From Schistosoma haematobium (Eukaryota > Platyhelminthes > Trematoda > Strigeidida > Schistosomatidae): a stretch of 64,000 nucleotides of DNA. This document shows, one piece after another, positions 21,058-33,699 of the stretch (position 1 is the first letter of the stretch; each line of letters begins with the position of its first letter). The position numbers and the translations under genes were made by a program. The stretch is taken from assembly GCF_000699445.3 (NCBI RefSeq), contig NC_067199.1:29472402-29536401 (forward strand), in the 5' to 3' direction. The notes below the pieces were generated by a model that searched no databases, had not been told where the DNA came from, and worked only from the letters and a program-made list of their open reading frames with translations.

Positions 21058-23653
21058 GCTGTTTAATTATTACAAAATCTCTCTTTAACTTTCAGGGTTA
21101 CCGTCGATTCGTTCCTGAAACTCTAAGTTTATAATCATTAACACAGTGAATTTTATTGGATTTTCGAATATTCGTTGTGTTGCTTGTGATATATCAGCAC
21201 TTTTGACGAACTGTCAAGAGCGATAAAAGTTACTCCAAGAAATATATCAGACCATCAGTCTTGAGGTTACTCCAATTATGTCAGGAAATATTTTCGGAAT
21301 TATTCTAAATCAGGAAAAATTCCCAGGTAATTGAACTGTCAATGTGAACACTGCCGAGATATTTACATAAAAACGGTAACCTGGAAGCCATCGTGTAATG
21401 GTGAAACTCTGACTTGTTCAGAGATGTTTATTAACTGTTGGCTTTCTTTTTACTTTAATCATAGAAACAGTTTGAGGAGTTTGACAAAAGCACTAGAATT
21501 GCCAAAGACGGTTTTTTGCTTAAACTTTTAACGCTTATCAGTTATCACAGTTTTAGTTTCAAAAATTGGAAATACTGTACTTTCTTAATGTCTTCTTAAC
21601 TTGGGAGTATTCTGCGTATGCATAATATTAACCGGGAAACTGGCTTAAGTTAATATTAGCTAATAAAACCTGTAAAAGTTCATAGTAGCGAATAGTGTGT
21701 ATGATGTAAAACATCTTGGCTTCTAATATAACCTAACTTGATGATTGCAGTTTATTTTGTCGAATGCAGTTAGCCGCTTCCAAGAGATTACTTAACTATA
21801 TCACTTTAATATTGTTTATATTTAGATGTGTTTTCGCTGCATAGGCCGAATGAATGCTTAAGGTGTCGTCTTTAGCTCTGCAGGAGTTCACTATCCTGTC
21901 ACTCAGTAGATAACTGATATCTGTTCGCTTTTGAATTTGTGCTTTAATTTACATCAATGAACATGTTTTCCCAGTGATAAGTGAGTAAATACTAAACTTT
22001 TACAGGAATTGTAGGTTAATGAAAACAAACCATATTTTGTTTGATACATACTATGTCAAATAAAACTCGAAAGAATAAAAATGGTTGGATGCAACTCTAA
22101 TGAAGTTTGTTACTTACCTCAACTAATATAGGCGACTATCACTAAAGATAATTTCCCTTATACGTTTCTTTTGTTCCCAATAACGATTTGATAGGTGACT
22201 CCAAATGTTGAATAAGAAATAAGTTAACGTAGCTTTCATCCAATCATATCCGACAGATTCACGGATAAAAACAAATACAGATGAGCCTATCTTTAAAACT
22301 AAATAGTTACTTTTCAAGTTACTTCATTTCTTTCATAAAAGGGCTTTTACTCTGCTGGACCGTTTATTGTACTGAATACTCTTATAATATCAGAAGAACC
22401 AAGCTTTCAACCGCCTGATCTATAAATCCTTTTGAAGTGCTTTAAGTTTAACGATATGTGATATAAAATTTTTTTGATAAGATCCTGGTTAAGATAATAG
22501 ATTCTAGACAAAAGTAGTGTAACAGTCTAAAACTTCTACTCATGTATGTAATAAGTATCTTTCTGTGAGCTCATTGTTGAAATCGTCATGGAAAAAGCGT
22601 TGCTTCTCCACTTATTTTTTGTAAAATATCCTTTCTATAATCATATCCCTGATTACATGTAATAATAACAATGACGAATAGTCTTACGTAGGTTTTACGG
22701 GTGTAAAACGGATATCTATAGATTCAAAGTAATTATTGTTTGACTATTATACAACGGTGTGATGCTTATAATGTAGTTCATAATCTCCCCAGAAGTCATT
22801 TCTATTATTTGTCCATCGATCTTCAAGGACAGTACAGAACTAGGACCTATTATCCTTATGAGAACACTCAATTAAATGTCATATGTAACGATTGCAATGA
22901 TAACGGTGATCATTAGTAAACACAAGGTTGATGATTAATAGATTAAATAAAGTAGCTAATATTTGAGTTACAGTTCTTGCGAACTTATAAAATCCACATT
23001 CTTTATTCATAAGTATATGATTTAGGATTTAGAAGTGATTAATTGCTAGAAACTATTAAGGAATAATTATTCGCAAATCTGACTAGCATTAGTGTTATCC
23101 TCTACCTGGATAAGCAATTCTGCGGATTAATAATTAAATCAATTATTAAGAATTTAATTATTTGAATAAGCATCAATTACCCTGGGAAAATTGAAAAACA
23201 AATAAACAGTAATTCATGAAATCACTTATATTTAGTTTAATTATCATGGTTTGAAACAAATCGGCGTAATATAATGGTAAAATAATTTATAAGATTCCCT
23301 GATAGTGTGGTGTTACACTGAAACAACATCAATTGACTCAGAGCTGGAAATACGTTATTAAGTCGTTTTAACAGTGGTGATCATCCTCAATATTTCTTTC
23401 GTTATCTTTAGGGACTCTTTCAGCTTTCACAATGTTTATTCATTGCTGCTCATTAAGAACAATGTATCAACTTGAAAATAACAACCATGCATTTATCAGT
23501 AATTAGATAGAGAAGTCTTTTTTCAAACAAAAACAAAACAAACAAACATGAAATCTCATTTTCTCACTGAAAGCGCATCACAGTGGAGGCGTCAGTAACG
23601 AAAGAAAGTAATCAATATAAGAAGACTTATAACAGTATATATTTGTTTTCTTC

Positions 23654-23656
<3 letters not shown>

Positions 23657-23706
<50 letters not shown>
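23657..23706. repeat. (TA)n microsatellite
   Basis: About 25 uninterrupted TA units. Confidence 0.97.
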
Positions 23707-23708
<2 letters not shown>

Positions 23709-25143
23709 GTTCATACATCAAAATTTGTAAACCTAATGTATACAATCATTAATTGAAATTTTAGAAAAAATAATATCATGATTTTAAACTAAATTTGAAT
23801 GAGAAAATTATCATCATAAAAGTCAGATTCAATCAAATGAAGACAATAGAATCAATAGTAATAATAATAATTGACTGGAATTGTAGTTAGGGTATTTTTT
23901 TATTATTAGGAGAAATGATGTATATTTTTAAACAACATAGTTCAGATAATAATAAACAGAATGAATAGGACAATAGAATAGGTAAAAGAAATTATCATTC
24001 CTGTTCACATTTTATTATATGTTGTAATAAATTTAATAAGATAAGAGCAAGAACAAATGAAAGAATTAAAAATGAAACTGGATAGAATGAATGACAAGAT
24101 GAAATATGTATGTATTTTTGAATATGTCCATACATACACATATAAAGTCTGTAAGTACAGTATTGTATTGTTTGGTAATATTATATTATTCAACTAATTA
24201 AGTATCTGAACTACAAGAGGAAAATTGTTCTGTCATTAAGTGGAATCTTATTTAAAAATTGGAAATCTAATTAAGAGTTTAGAAAAACAATAATTGCAGG
24301 AAAGTCAGAATATTTGGTTACAATGACATTGAGTTTTGAGTTATCTTCATTTAACCGTAAAAATAGTGAGATTCCTAATCGTTTTTCAACCCTCTGAACC
24401 TATCATATATATATCATGCAGTTTAAATAACTTATCCAAGTTTTTATGGTTAAAAATGTAGACAATCATATAGGTTATTTTATTAAGTGTACTTCAAGAT
24501 AGACAAATTGTGAATATGATGAATTGCTAATAGTTTGAAGGAATTCTATAACTCTATTTCTAAGTTAACATTGTTGTTTTATACTAAATTCAAAACTAAT
24601 AATACTATCACTAAAACAGTAAACAGTAGATATTAAATGGTTACTGTGCTTTAAATATGAAGAATTTAGAGGAATATGAGAAAAGGTGATATAGTCCATC
24701 TGTTATAGTTGTTTGTGTTTTGAAAAAAAAATCAATATATGTATATATAACCTCACACAGCCTTATTCAGTCTTATTTATAGAATAATACCTGTCGAGGG
24801 AAAAGGAATGCTCATAATTTGAATGAGTAAAAATATATCAGAGAATATTCACTTTTGTAATCAACAATTATTTTTAAATTAAACTGTTCTATAATTCTTG
24901 AATAGTAAGATAATGTATATTGTTTATTATACTGATTGTTTCATCTCAATATTTCACATAAATTCTCACATATACATACATTAAGATTGTAATGTTGTAT
25001 GCAAATGAAATATGCTTAAGTAATTTAGACCATATCACAATCTTTTATACATATAATTGTAAATATTAGTAGATAGGAATAGTAATTGTGTAAAAAATAG
25101 TAAATAATGGCAAATGGTTTTAGTAGACATGTGATGATGATTT

Positions 25144-25168
25144 TAATAATAATAATAATAATAATAAA
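25144..25168. repeat. (AAT)n microsatellite
   Basis: Eight trinucleotide units in the putative 3' UTR region below the distal PMCA terminal exon. Confidence 0.9.
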
Positions 25169-25389
25169 ACATGAGTAAAATCCACCCAAGGTAAAATTTA
25201 ATTCATAATGTTAATTAAGCAGTGAAAACACTTCTTAATTACTGATTTAATTGAATACCTTTTTCATCTGAAAAATATATAAATGTATGTTGTTAAAGAA
25301 AGAGTTAGAATGATGACAGTAGATCTATTTTCTTTTAGTTGGTTGTATAAAATACTTTTCTAGAAGTTCTGAGAAGAAATTCTGTAAAA

Positions 25390-25665
25390 CTATTTTTCTT
25401 GATTGACTGTACTAGAGTTATTATTATTATTATTATCGTCATCACCAATATTATTATCATCATCATTATCGTCTTTCAAATAAATTACTGATTTCGTAAG
25501 TATTTCTTCATTATTCTTTGAAACATTTGTTGATGAACGATTTATTGTTTGATATGAATGTGAAATATATGATTGATTGACATATCGTTTCGATTGATTA
25601 CTCCATTCCATCATATCACATAGTTTACTTGAATAACCACCACGAAATGCTCTGATTGCACGAAG
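25390..25665 (-). CDS. PMCA: PMCA alternative terminal exon C (91 residues)
   Basis: The frame opens right after an acceptor (GTGACAG, 25666-25672 on the minus strand) in phase 0, as needed to follow the common exon ending at 39941. It begins LRAIRAFRGGYSSKLCDMME, which resembles the second half of PMCA calmodulin-binding domains and the start of exon B (LKVVHAFR). The remainder is hydrophilic (YVNQSYISHSYQTINRSS) and ends in a run of Asp and Asn with a TAG at 25390-25392. I infer a third C-terminal isoform. The acceptor lacks a strong pyrimidine tract, so use of this exon is less certain than for B. Confidence 0.72.
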   Translation of the reverse strand, partial: LRAIRAFRGGYSSKLCDMMEWSNQSKRYVNQSYISHSYQTINRSSTNVSKNNEEILTKSVIYLKDDNDDDNNIGDDDNNNNNNSSTVNQEK

Positions 25666-26541
25666 CTGTCACATTCCATCCAATAAATACACACACATTC
25701 CCACAATGACGTTATATATGTTGTTTTTCCAACGTTTCCAAAGAATTAAAAGAATAATAAATACAATTAATGATAATTCAAATAATTATTCTTTCTTACT
25801 GATTGCATGCTTTGAATACATTATATGAGTAAAGCAATAAATAAATAAAAAATATATGTGTATATAGGAATATAGAATGAGTCTAAACATTTATATATAT
25901 ATGTATATATATATGCATACATATACTTGGGCATCTTTACAGTATTCTGTTAAATTTAATATCATGCAAAATATTCTATACGAAATCTTTTATTTATGAA
26001 TGTCAATATTCTTTCCCAATCTTATCTTAAGCAAAAAATAAAAACCTAATTGTTTTCATTCTATCATATCAACAATAAAAATAAGTGAATTATTCAAAGG
26101 TCGAAAAAAAGATTAACTATTTTGACATTTTCTGAAACAAGGTGCTCATCAATGAATGGACCAATCAATATTGTTATTATTATACATGCTAGGAGAATGT
26201 GTTGACGTGCAAAATGTGATTTAACAGTGATAGGGTAAAATGAAAAAAGAAAAAAAACACAACACTAACCAAATAATAGGAAGAAAAACTAGTCATAAAC
26301 TATTCATATAGAAACTATAATATCATGCTTGTGTTTCATACTAAGAAATGGCATCTCTAGTTTCAATGGTTCAAATGACGGCTTAAAAATAAGTAAATAA
26401 TGTAAATGATTATGAGGCAAGTTAAAAATTAGATATAATTTTTTGTTGGGACAGTTAATTTATTTTCACTATTGAATTACAATGGAAATAAAATAATAAA
26501 CCAGACAAATCCATACATATATAAATAGGGAGAGAGAGAGA

Positions 26542-26640
26542 GCAGTTTACATACAAAGGATCTTCTCTTGTGACAAGACATACTATAGTACGGAAAATAA
26601 TAAATATTAAGTAATTATCATATCACGTAAACCTAATAAC
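26542..26640. repeat. Direct repeat, copy 1, preceded by (GA)n
   Basis: About 99 bp starting GCAGTTTACATACAAA and ending ATCACGTAAACCTAATAA. A diverged copy lies at 27272-27368. A (GA)n tract and TA-rich sequence come just before it. Confidence 0.85.
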
Positions 26641-27220
26641 AACAGTAACGGTCATTGTTGTTAGTGTATAGAAATGAAAACTTCCCTTTTAAGTAAATTA
26701 TAAATAGTAGAAAGGCTTTACAATGAATTTATATTTTAAGCGTAGTCAGTACAGAACAATGTTATGTAAACAAAAAATCAAACTAAAACAATGACTTGAA
26801 ATTGTGTTGGTAACCAAACGATATTTAAAATTGTAGAATTTCAATTAATTGTTAATAACTGTTGACAAGTTGATTTCACTATTAAAACAATAATTAACTA
26901 AATAACTAGCTATTAATACTCTTTATACTACTTAATAAAATTAAAAATATCAAAGAAGATTGGGAAAAGCTATTTTATAAATCGTTAAAATAAATTATCT
27001 TTAATAATGGATGACATTCAACTTAAAATTTTCTATTTTTATTCAATGTTTTTATATTTATTTTTATTTATTGCTTCTTATAATCCATATATATATATAT
27101 GGGATAGTGGAGATCTATAGTTCAGGTGGTTGATTTAGGTAGAGTTTTGTTCACTGATCTGGACAGTCTAATTATGAAGCGTTCACTGTTCTTCTGAATA
27201 ACATTATTAGCACAAACTTC

Positions 27221-27223
<3 letters not shown>

Positions 27224-27267
<44 letters not shown>
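27224..27267. repeat. (TA)n microsatellite
   Basis: About 22 units, directly before the second copy of the 99-bp direct repeat. Confidence 0.95.
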
Positions 27268-27270
<3 letters not shown>

Positions 27271-27271
27271 G

Positions 27272-27368
27272 GCAGTTTACATACAAAAGCTATTCTATTG
27301 TGTACAAGACATACTGTAGTGTGAAAAATCAATATTAAGTTATTATCATATCACGTAAACCTAATAAT
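27272..27368. repeat. Direct repeat, copy 2
   Basis: Matches 26542-26640 over its whole length with scattered substitutions and small indels. Both copies are preceded by a microsatellite. Confidence 0.85.
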
Positions 27369-28869
27369 GGTAGACTAAAAAAGAAAATTGTATCAAAAGT
27401 CTAAAGCAATAACACAAGAAGTTGAAGAAAACTCTCATGAGTAGTCACTGACTACTTTCTAATGTTTTTTTTCCACGGACGTTTATTTATTAAATTTTTG
27501 TTTTTATCTCAAAATTAATAAATTTCGTACCAACATTGAAGCTCATCCACATATATCAACATGTGCACAACAAGAACAAAAGAATAAAGACAACAAATAT
27601 AGAAAAATAAAGTTTCATTTTTTGTTTTGAAAACATTAATTATTAACTTAAATCAAACTGAAAGTTAAATATATAAAATTAATTAAATCTCTCAGTGTGT
27701 AAAATAAAATCACAATAATAATAATGATAATGAGTTAAACACATGATAGTAATGATGATGGTGATAGTAATAATAATGATTACAACGTTGAAAAACGAAT
27801 AAGCGGAGGAAAGTAAATTAGTAGTCACATTATATATAATGATAACTTACCTTTCAGTGGAATAAAATGCAGTTTTTTTGTTTGAATATATATATTACAT
27901 AATTTAACGATGATGACGATAACAATATTGATAATGATAATAAAATTGATTTCAAGCATTCAATGAATACATTTCACAACCATGCATATAACAAAAGAAT
28001 AATAAATGAATTAAATTATCATAATTATATGTGCACATTTGTTTTTTCTTCTTTTCTACTGATTTTTGTTTGTTTAAAAATAAAAGAGGGAAAATTTGTG
28101 CTTTTCAATCTACTGTGTGAAATTGTTAATAAAAAAAACAAACTTGAAGAATGTGCCGAAAAAAATTATTTTTTATAAATTTCATTAAAGTATAGAAAAT
28201 AAATAGATTGATGGAATAAGATGTTTTAGAGAGGGAATCATTAAGTTAATATTTCTTTGAATACAATAACATTATATTAGAATTAATTTAAATAAACCAA
28301 AGTAATTGACGGTAAGAATATAGAAGTAGTATATAATATAAAAAATGTTTTCTTTAAATATACGTTGGAAAACAAAGTGATTTCCAAAAAAGTTGTTGTT
28401 GATGATAATGATGATGGTGATGATGATGATAATAATAAAAATCACTGTAATTGATGATTGAGCAAATTTTAAACTGCTAGGCAAATCTCTATTTCTTCTT
28501 ATATGAAATGAATTAAATGTAAAGGGGAATGTTAAATAATTAGTAATTAATTATTTAAGATGAGATTCTATATATGAAGTAAGAATCTCAGTTTTAACGT
28601 ATAGAGTTTCATAGATATGAATGAAGATTTCACTGAGATTACAAATTGAACAATGTTTCTAGTAGACAATATCTTTAGATTTAATTTACAAATAATAGAT
28701 AAATTCTTTTTTAATGTAGAGTAAGAAGTAATATGTTTATTCACTAATTTGTTGAGGAACAATGCATTATTATATAAACAATAAGAGATTATATATCATG
28801 TTCTTTTCAATAATATAAGTAGATGAAACTTAAGAATAAAGAGTTGGACTGATGTATATCACAGGAAGT

Positions 28870-29715
28870 TTAAACTAAATTAAAGCTGTCTGAGGTAGCT
28901 GTACTAAATGGTTGTTTAAATGGAGGTGGCGGAGCAGGTGGTTTACTTGATCTTCTTTGTTTATGCGGCCGATTTGAATGTTGATTTCTTCCAACTACAA
29001 CGGTATTTGAATCTTGACGCTCAAATGTACATGCTGAAGGATTATTTTGTAGTTGAAAATTATTTCCCATATTATATGATGATTCTGGCACAGTACAGCT
29101 TATGTTTTCTTGCCCACTTGAATCATGTAACCAACTAGATTTAATCCATTCTTCAAGATCTGGATTTATCATATTGTCTGTAGTTTCCTTTGAAATTTCA
29201 TAACCAGTTTCTTTAAACTGTTTATCATCATTACTCTTCTTGCATTTCATTGTTGTTACTCCGGCAAGTGTACTTTCCTGATCATGATCTTGTCTTTGTT
29301 GACTAGTGTTAACATTGATATTATTACCATCATCGTTGATATCACAATGCTGATTGCTATCATGATACTTTTCTTCATCATTAGTTAGCTCTAAAACTAA
29401 CAGTGGATGTCCTTCTGCAATTTTTTCTCCCAACTTATTTGATGTAACTGGGAAAGTAGGAGAAAAGTCTGTGGAATCTGTTAGTTGAAGTTGTTGTCGT
29501 CGCTGTTGGTGGTGGTGGTAACGATGGAATTGTTGATGTGAATTAATAATATTATTGTCATTATTATTCTTATATAGTTGCTGTGATTTTCTTCTTTTCT
29601 TTGATGTTGGTTGTAAGACATCTTTTGATGAACGATGATGATGCATTAACGCTGCTATATTCGCACGTTCATCTTCTGAATCCCGTTGATCTCGAAATGC
29701 ATGTACAACTTTCAA
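28870..29715 (-). CDS. PMCA: PMCA alternative terminal exon B (281 residues)
   Basis: Opens after the acceptor AATAG (29716-29720, minus strand) in phase 0. It begins LKVVHAFRDQRDSEDERANI, the direct counterpart of the mammalian b-type second half of the calmodulin-binding domain, followed by the conserved acidic stretch and helix (ERANIAALM). The tail is unusually long and of low complexity: His/Gln/Asn runs (FHRYHHHQQRRQQLQL), a patch with RRSSK (a possible basophilic kinase site) and a proline run PPAPPPPF that could bind SH3-type domains. It ends SFNLV with a TAA. The last residue is a hydrophobic Val, but position -2 is Asn, so it is not a class I PDZ ligand like mammalian ETSL/V. Confidence 0.9.
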   Translation of the reverse strand: MKVVHAFRDQRDSEDERANIAALMHHHRSSKDVLQPTSKKRRKSQQLYKNNNDNNIINSHQQFHRYHHHQQRRQQLQLTDSTDFSPTFPVTSNKLGEKIAEGHPLLVLELTNDEEKYHDSNQHCDINDDGNNINVNTSQQRQDHDQESTLAGVTTMKCKKSNDDKQFKETGYEISKETTDNMINPDLEEWIKSSWLHDSSGQENISCTVPESSYNMGNNFQLQNNPSACTFERQDSNTVVVGRNQHSNRPHKQRRSSKPPAPPPPFKQPFSTATSDSFNLV

Positions 29716-31150
29716 CTATTTTTTTATTTATTTGTAAGTAAACATGAAGTACAGTTACAAATTGTATTAGTGTATTTAAATAATTTTTAAGAAAGCGATA
29801 TCAAATGAACAAAAGTAATAACATTTAGGTAGACAAATTTAGACAGTAAAGAAAGAAAAAAATTATAAACGGAGAGGAAATAAAATCAAACAATATTATG
29901 TAGAAAATAAAAACCCGTACCGGACAAAATAAAAGAAAAACAATTTCAAACATGTGATCAAACATACATTTACGAAACATAAAAAGCCATCCACACACAC
30001 ACACACAAACAAACATAATTTCAACACAAATTGACATTTACAACAATTAGGTAGGAAAAAAAAACCCAGAAAAAAAGAAAGGAAATCGAGAGAGAAGAAA
30101 ATAAAATAAACGTCATTCTTAATGGTCATATAATTTATACGAATCAAATCAACAAGAATAACATTAAAAAAATGTTAACAAGTTATTCATGAATAGCTTA
30201 TAATAAAATTATCAAATAAATCTCTGTAAACTATTTCACTAATCTGTTTGATGAATGATCTGTAAATAAATGTTAATTTCAGTAATATATTAATTAAACT
30301 TTAGTACAGTTGTTTGTTATCTTTCTAAAAGATTACCTAATGTGAAGTATCATGGAATATTTGATCATCAAAGTTTTTGCTTATCTATTCAACTGTTCAT
30401 GGACATCAGGTTTATTAACATTAGTATTTAGCTAAAACAAGAGAAAAGTTCTTAAATGTTCAGGTAGGATGTGTAACATATTTTATACATCCTACTTTCC
30501 AAAAGTTTTTTCCACTAAGTATATGTGATGATATTTTTCTTCAAATGGATATATATATATTATTGGATGAAGATTAGGGCTTGAATTGTAAACTTGTTTA
30601 ACTAATAACTAAACCTACATTTCTATCATTAAATTTAAATATTGCATCTCTTTGTAATTAACTATGATAACTACTAATTAAATTTAATAAAATCAGAGAA
30701 TGTGTTTATTATTTAAAGTGAACGTTACTAGATTCAAGTCATTATATGAGCATCAGCATTAGAATATAAATATATCCAGTTGATGAGTTTCGAATAGGAC
30801 GAAATAAACATACTGTGTTACACCATTATCCACTATTCAACTTTTTTCAGAGATTAAAATAAGGCTTATTGACTTCAACAAAATGAACATAGTTGTAATG
30901 AGTAAAACATTCGGTGAGTTATAAATTAAATAGTTTAAATATTAAAAAAATTCAAAGCATCAGAATGATACATATTATTCTCTCCTTTAGTTTGTACTAT
31001 TAGATTTTACACTGAGATAATGATTATTTGATTGAATGAAAACAAAATCAAAAATTCCCTGTCAAAGCAAATAATTTATATAATATATGTAACATATCAT
31101 TCGACACATTAAGCATTTTTTGACCAAGCGCCTTGACCATTATCTTCAAG

Positions 31151-31335
31151 TTTTTAATAGTTGAATTCATGAGTCGATGTAAGCTAGACCACCATTGAAA
31201 ACCTGGAAGCACTGGAAGACCGTTTCGTCCTAGCATAGGAATCTTCAACAGTGTGCAACAACGATCCCGCACAAGTGAACTCGACTCATGAATTCAACTA
31301 TTAAAATTACTACAATCTCCATAAGCCCTTATTCT
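31151..31335. repeat. Fold-back SINE-like repeat with perfect 26-bp inverted ends
   Basis: Positions 31152-31177 are the exact reverse complement of 31281-31306 (core TTGAATTCATGAGTCGA). Beyond the right arm is a tail common to the family (ACTACAATCTCCATAAG). The inside contains ACCTGGAAGCACTGGA and CGTTTCGTCCTAGCAT, shared with the copies at 40427, 44361, 48061 and 54986. Confidence 0.88.
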
Positions 31336-31532
31336 AATAACTTCAAGTTCAAAATGTAAATAATCATGGTTACACATAAAAAGTGAATTTTTCTACATGT
31401 TTAGATTTTCGTTCTGTAGTGACGAATTTGGTTTATATTAAAAACAGTTACTTTTTGGAATAATTGTTTACATAAATAAAAAATGCAATGATATTTGGTT
31501 CGTAATATATAAATCATTTACGATAGATGAAA

Positions 31533-31612
31533 CGTGGCTAGCAGTAGAATCCAGTATGTGCATTTTATTCTATTTGAAACTTATGAACTTTATATTCACT
31601 CTGGGATCCAAA
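31533..31612 (-). repeat. Degenerate SM-alpha-like hammerhead repeat
   Basis: On the minus strand the wording CAAATAGAATAAAATG, then CTGGATTCTACTGCTAGCC, aligns with the 3' half of the schistosome hammerhead repeat (loop CAAATA, stem II closing strand, GAAA core, stem III, stem I). The CTGATGA core half is not recognisable and the GAAA is altered, so no ribozyme activity is expected. Confidence 0.6.
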
Positions 31613-31865
31613 CACAGTACTGTTCGCTTTAAAAACTATCGCATTATTCAATTAGCTACTGAATCTAGATAGTCACTCATTTGCGCAACGGGTTTTTCAC
31701 TTTAAGTCAATCAATATTTTAAATCAATCCAACATTTTCCAGTCTAGAAGTACACATTGTTGTACTATCTTGTTTTTCTTTACTTCAAGAAAACCCAAGT
31801 GATTGTTATTTATAACTAGTACGTATTTAAGGTTCATATAACAATGAAATAACTTGAGAGATATT

Positions 31866-31867
<2 letters not shown>

Positions 31868-31896
<29 letters not shown>
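31868..31896. repeat. (TA)n microsatellite
   Basis: About 14 units within a PMCA intron. Confidence 0.93.
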
Positions 31897-31898
<2 letters not shown>

Positions 31899-33659
31899 CG
31901 TTATTATTATCCTTAATCTGTTTTTATTCTTGTTATATAATTTGTCGTTAATCATTTCAAAATCCCATTTCTTATTGAAATCTCTTTTCTTATTCTATTT
32001 TGTAAATTATTACAACTTATATTAATGTAATTAACGGAAATTCTCTTTTATTATTTTATAGTTGTATAGTTGTATTGATATCTTTTGCTAATGCAATTTC
32101 ATTGAAATGGTATATTGTTAATTTGCAAACAACCTAACTCAATTTTTAAAAAAAACTAACGAAAACAAACTTGTTCTTATTGATAAGAAATATTCATTTG
32201 TCATGCATATATCATCAGTATTCTTTCCTCTATAGAATAGTTTTAGGTTTGCTAAGATTGACTATATCTAGGTTAATGATTGAATGGAAACTGAAACGGC
32301 CAAAAAATAAATAAAATTATAGAATGAAGTCATATGGATTTGTGTTGTAAACTATGGATCAATTATTTGTTGGTCTTTCTTGTAAATAAGTAAGTAATCG
32401 ATTTCAAAATATCCGTTATGAAATAACAGCTGAGTTTGTTTTTGTTTTTCTTTATGTTTAAAGAAAATTTCATAAATGTACTACTACCCAAGTGTTTCTG
32501 TAGGTGTATGTTTACAGCATTGTTGAATCATTTGTTATGTGATTATTCGAAATAATCACTTGTTTTGATTTAATTTAGAATCGAATATCAGTCATCAACA
32601 TGTTATTTCTACAAACTCTGGAAAATTCACACTTTTCTTTCATAATGCTCAAAGGTAGTCTAATTACCATTACCATCAAGAACACTATCACTGATATATT
32701 TCAATCGTAATCATTCTTCTTGCTGAATCAGTCATTTGAAACTAATTATGACGATAACTTATAGTTCAGCTGATTGATGATAGTAAAAATGTTTCTTTAC
32801 AGGAAATCCACTCAGTATTTAGGTATTCATAAAATAAGAGAATATTTCTTAAATCAATTATCAAGTTTATGATTGCGACATTCTTTTGTCATATGATAGA
32901 GGTCAACTGACAAGTCAATATAATCTGTAATATAATACGAACAACACATTACTTAGTGACATAAAATAATATAACAATTAATCTTAACTAGAAAAAAACT
33001 CAGTTTGTATGGAAGGAGTTATGCTTGGAGTTCATCGAATATCAACAAAAGTTACATGTGTATATTATTTTTAGCTAAAGGTAACTATTTTGTTCAATTC
33101 AACCTCTGATGACCAGATCAAAGTTGCTTACCGGTTTTTAACACTGAATAAATAAAAACAATTCTGATTAGCTTAATCTAACTATTAATTTTGATTAAAA
33201 ATAATAAATGAATAATGTATAATGACAATCGGTAAATAATGAACTAACATAATTACATCATATAGCTATAAGCCTATCATAATTACAAATGACTTATTTA
33301 TTATTTCTTTTTATATTTTATTTAGAATAATATTCCATTATCAGATAATTTAGGGAAATGAATATGATTACAGTTTATTAATCCTCATTCTATTATCATT
33401 TGTTACTGATCAAAGTTAATTGTTTTAATTGTATGAAAACAATTGTATAAGTTGTTATACGTGTTTCTCACATAGACTAAAAGATGAAAGTTGTTCACTT
33501 ACAATGATGGTAAGGATGATGAAGGTAAACTGATTTTACACAACATCAACTACACAAAAATCAATGAATACATGAATTGTGAATAGTTTCCTATGAAAGT
33601 ATTGAGCCATATGAGCAATAAAGATTTATCGAAATATGAATTAAATACTAGATCAGAAG

Positions 33660-33661
<2 letters not shown>

Positions 33662-33698
<37 letters not shown>
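33662..33698. repeat. (TA)n microsatellite
   Basis: About 18 units in the intron between terminal exons B and A. Confidence 0.93.

Positions 33699-33699
<1 letters not shown>

Larger units (their letters stand above)
21058..25389. other. Intergenic DNA downstream of PMCA
   Basis: 4.3 kb, strongly AT-rich from about 22400 onward, with a (TA)n tract at 23657-23706 and an (AAT)n tract at 25144-25168. It lies between the convergent frataxin and PMCA genes. No coding frame with support. The most distal PMCA terminal exon would end its 3' UTR here. Confidence 0.55.

Noticed and set aside
20258..21058. 266-codon plus-strand frame, related to 61919-62635
   Set aside because: Long and shared between two loci, but it is the antisense of RTE reverse transcriptase, which has clear motifs on the minus strand.
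28680..28745. AATAAA-type poly(A) signals below terminal exon B and similar hexamers below A
   Set aside because: Such hexamers are expected by chance in sequence this AT-rich, so they give no real support to a cleavage site.
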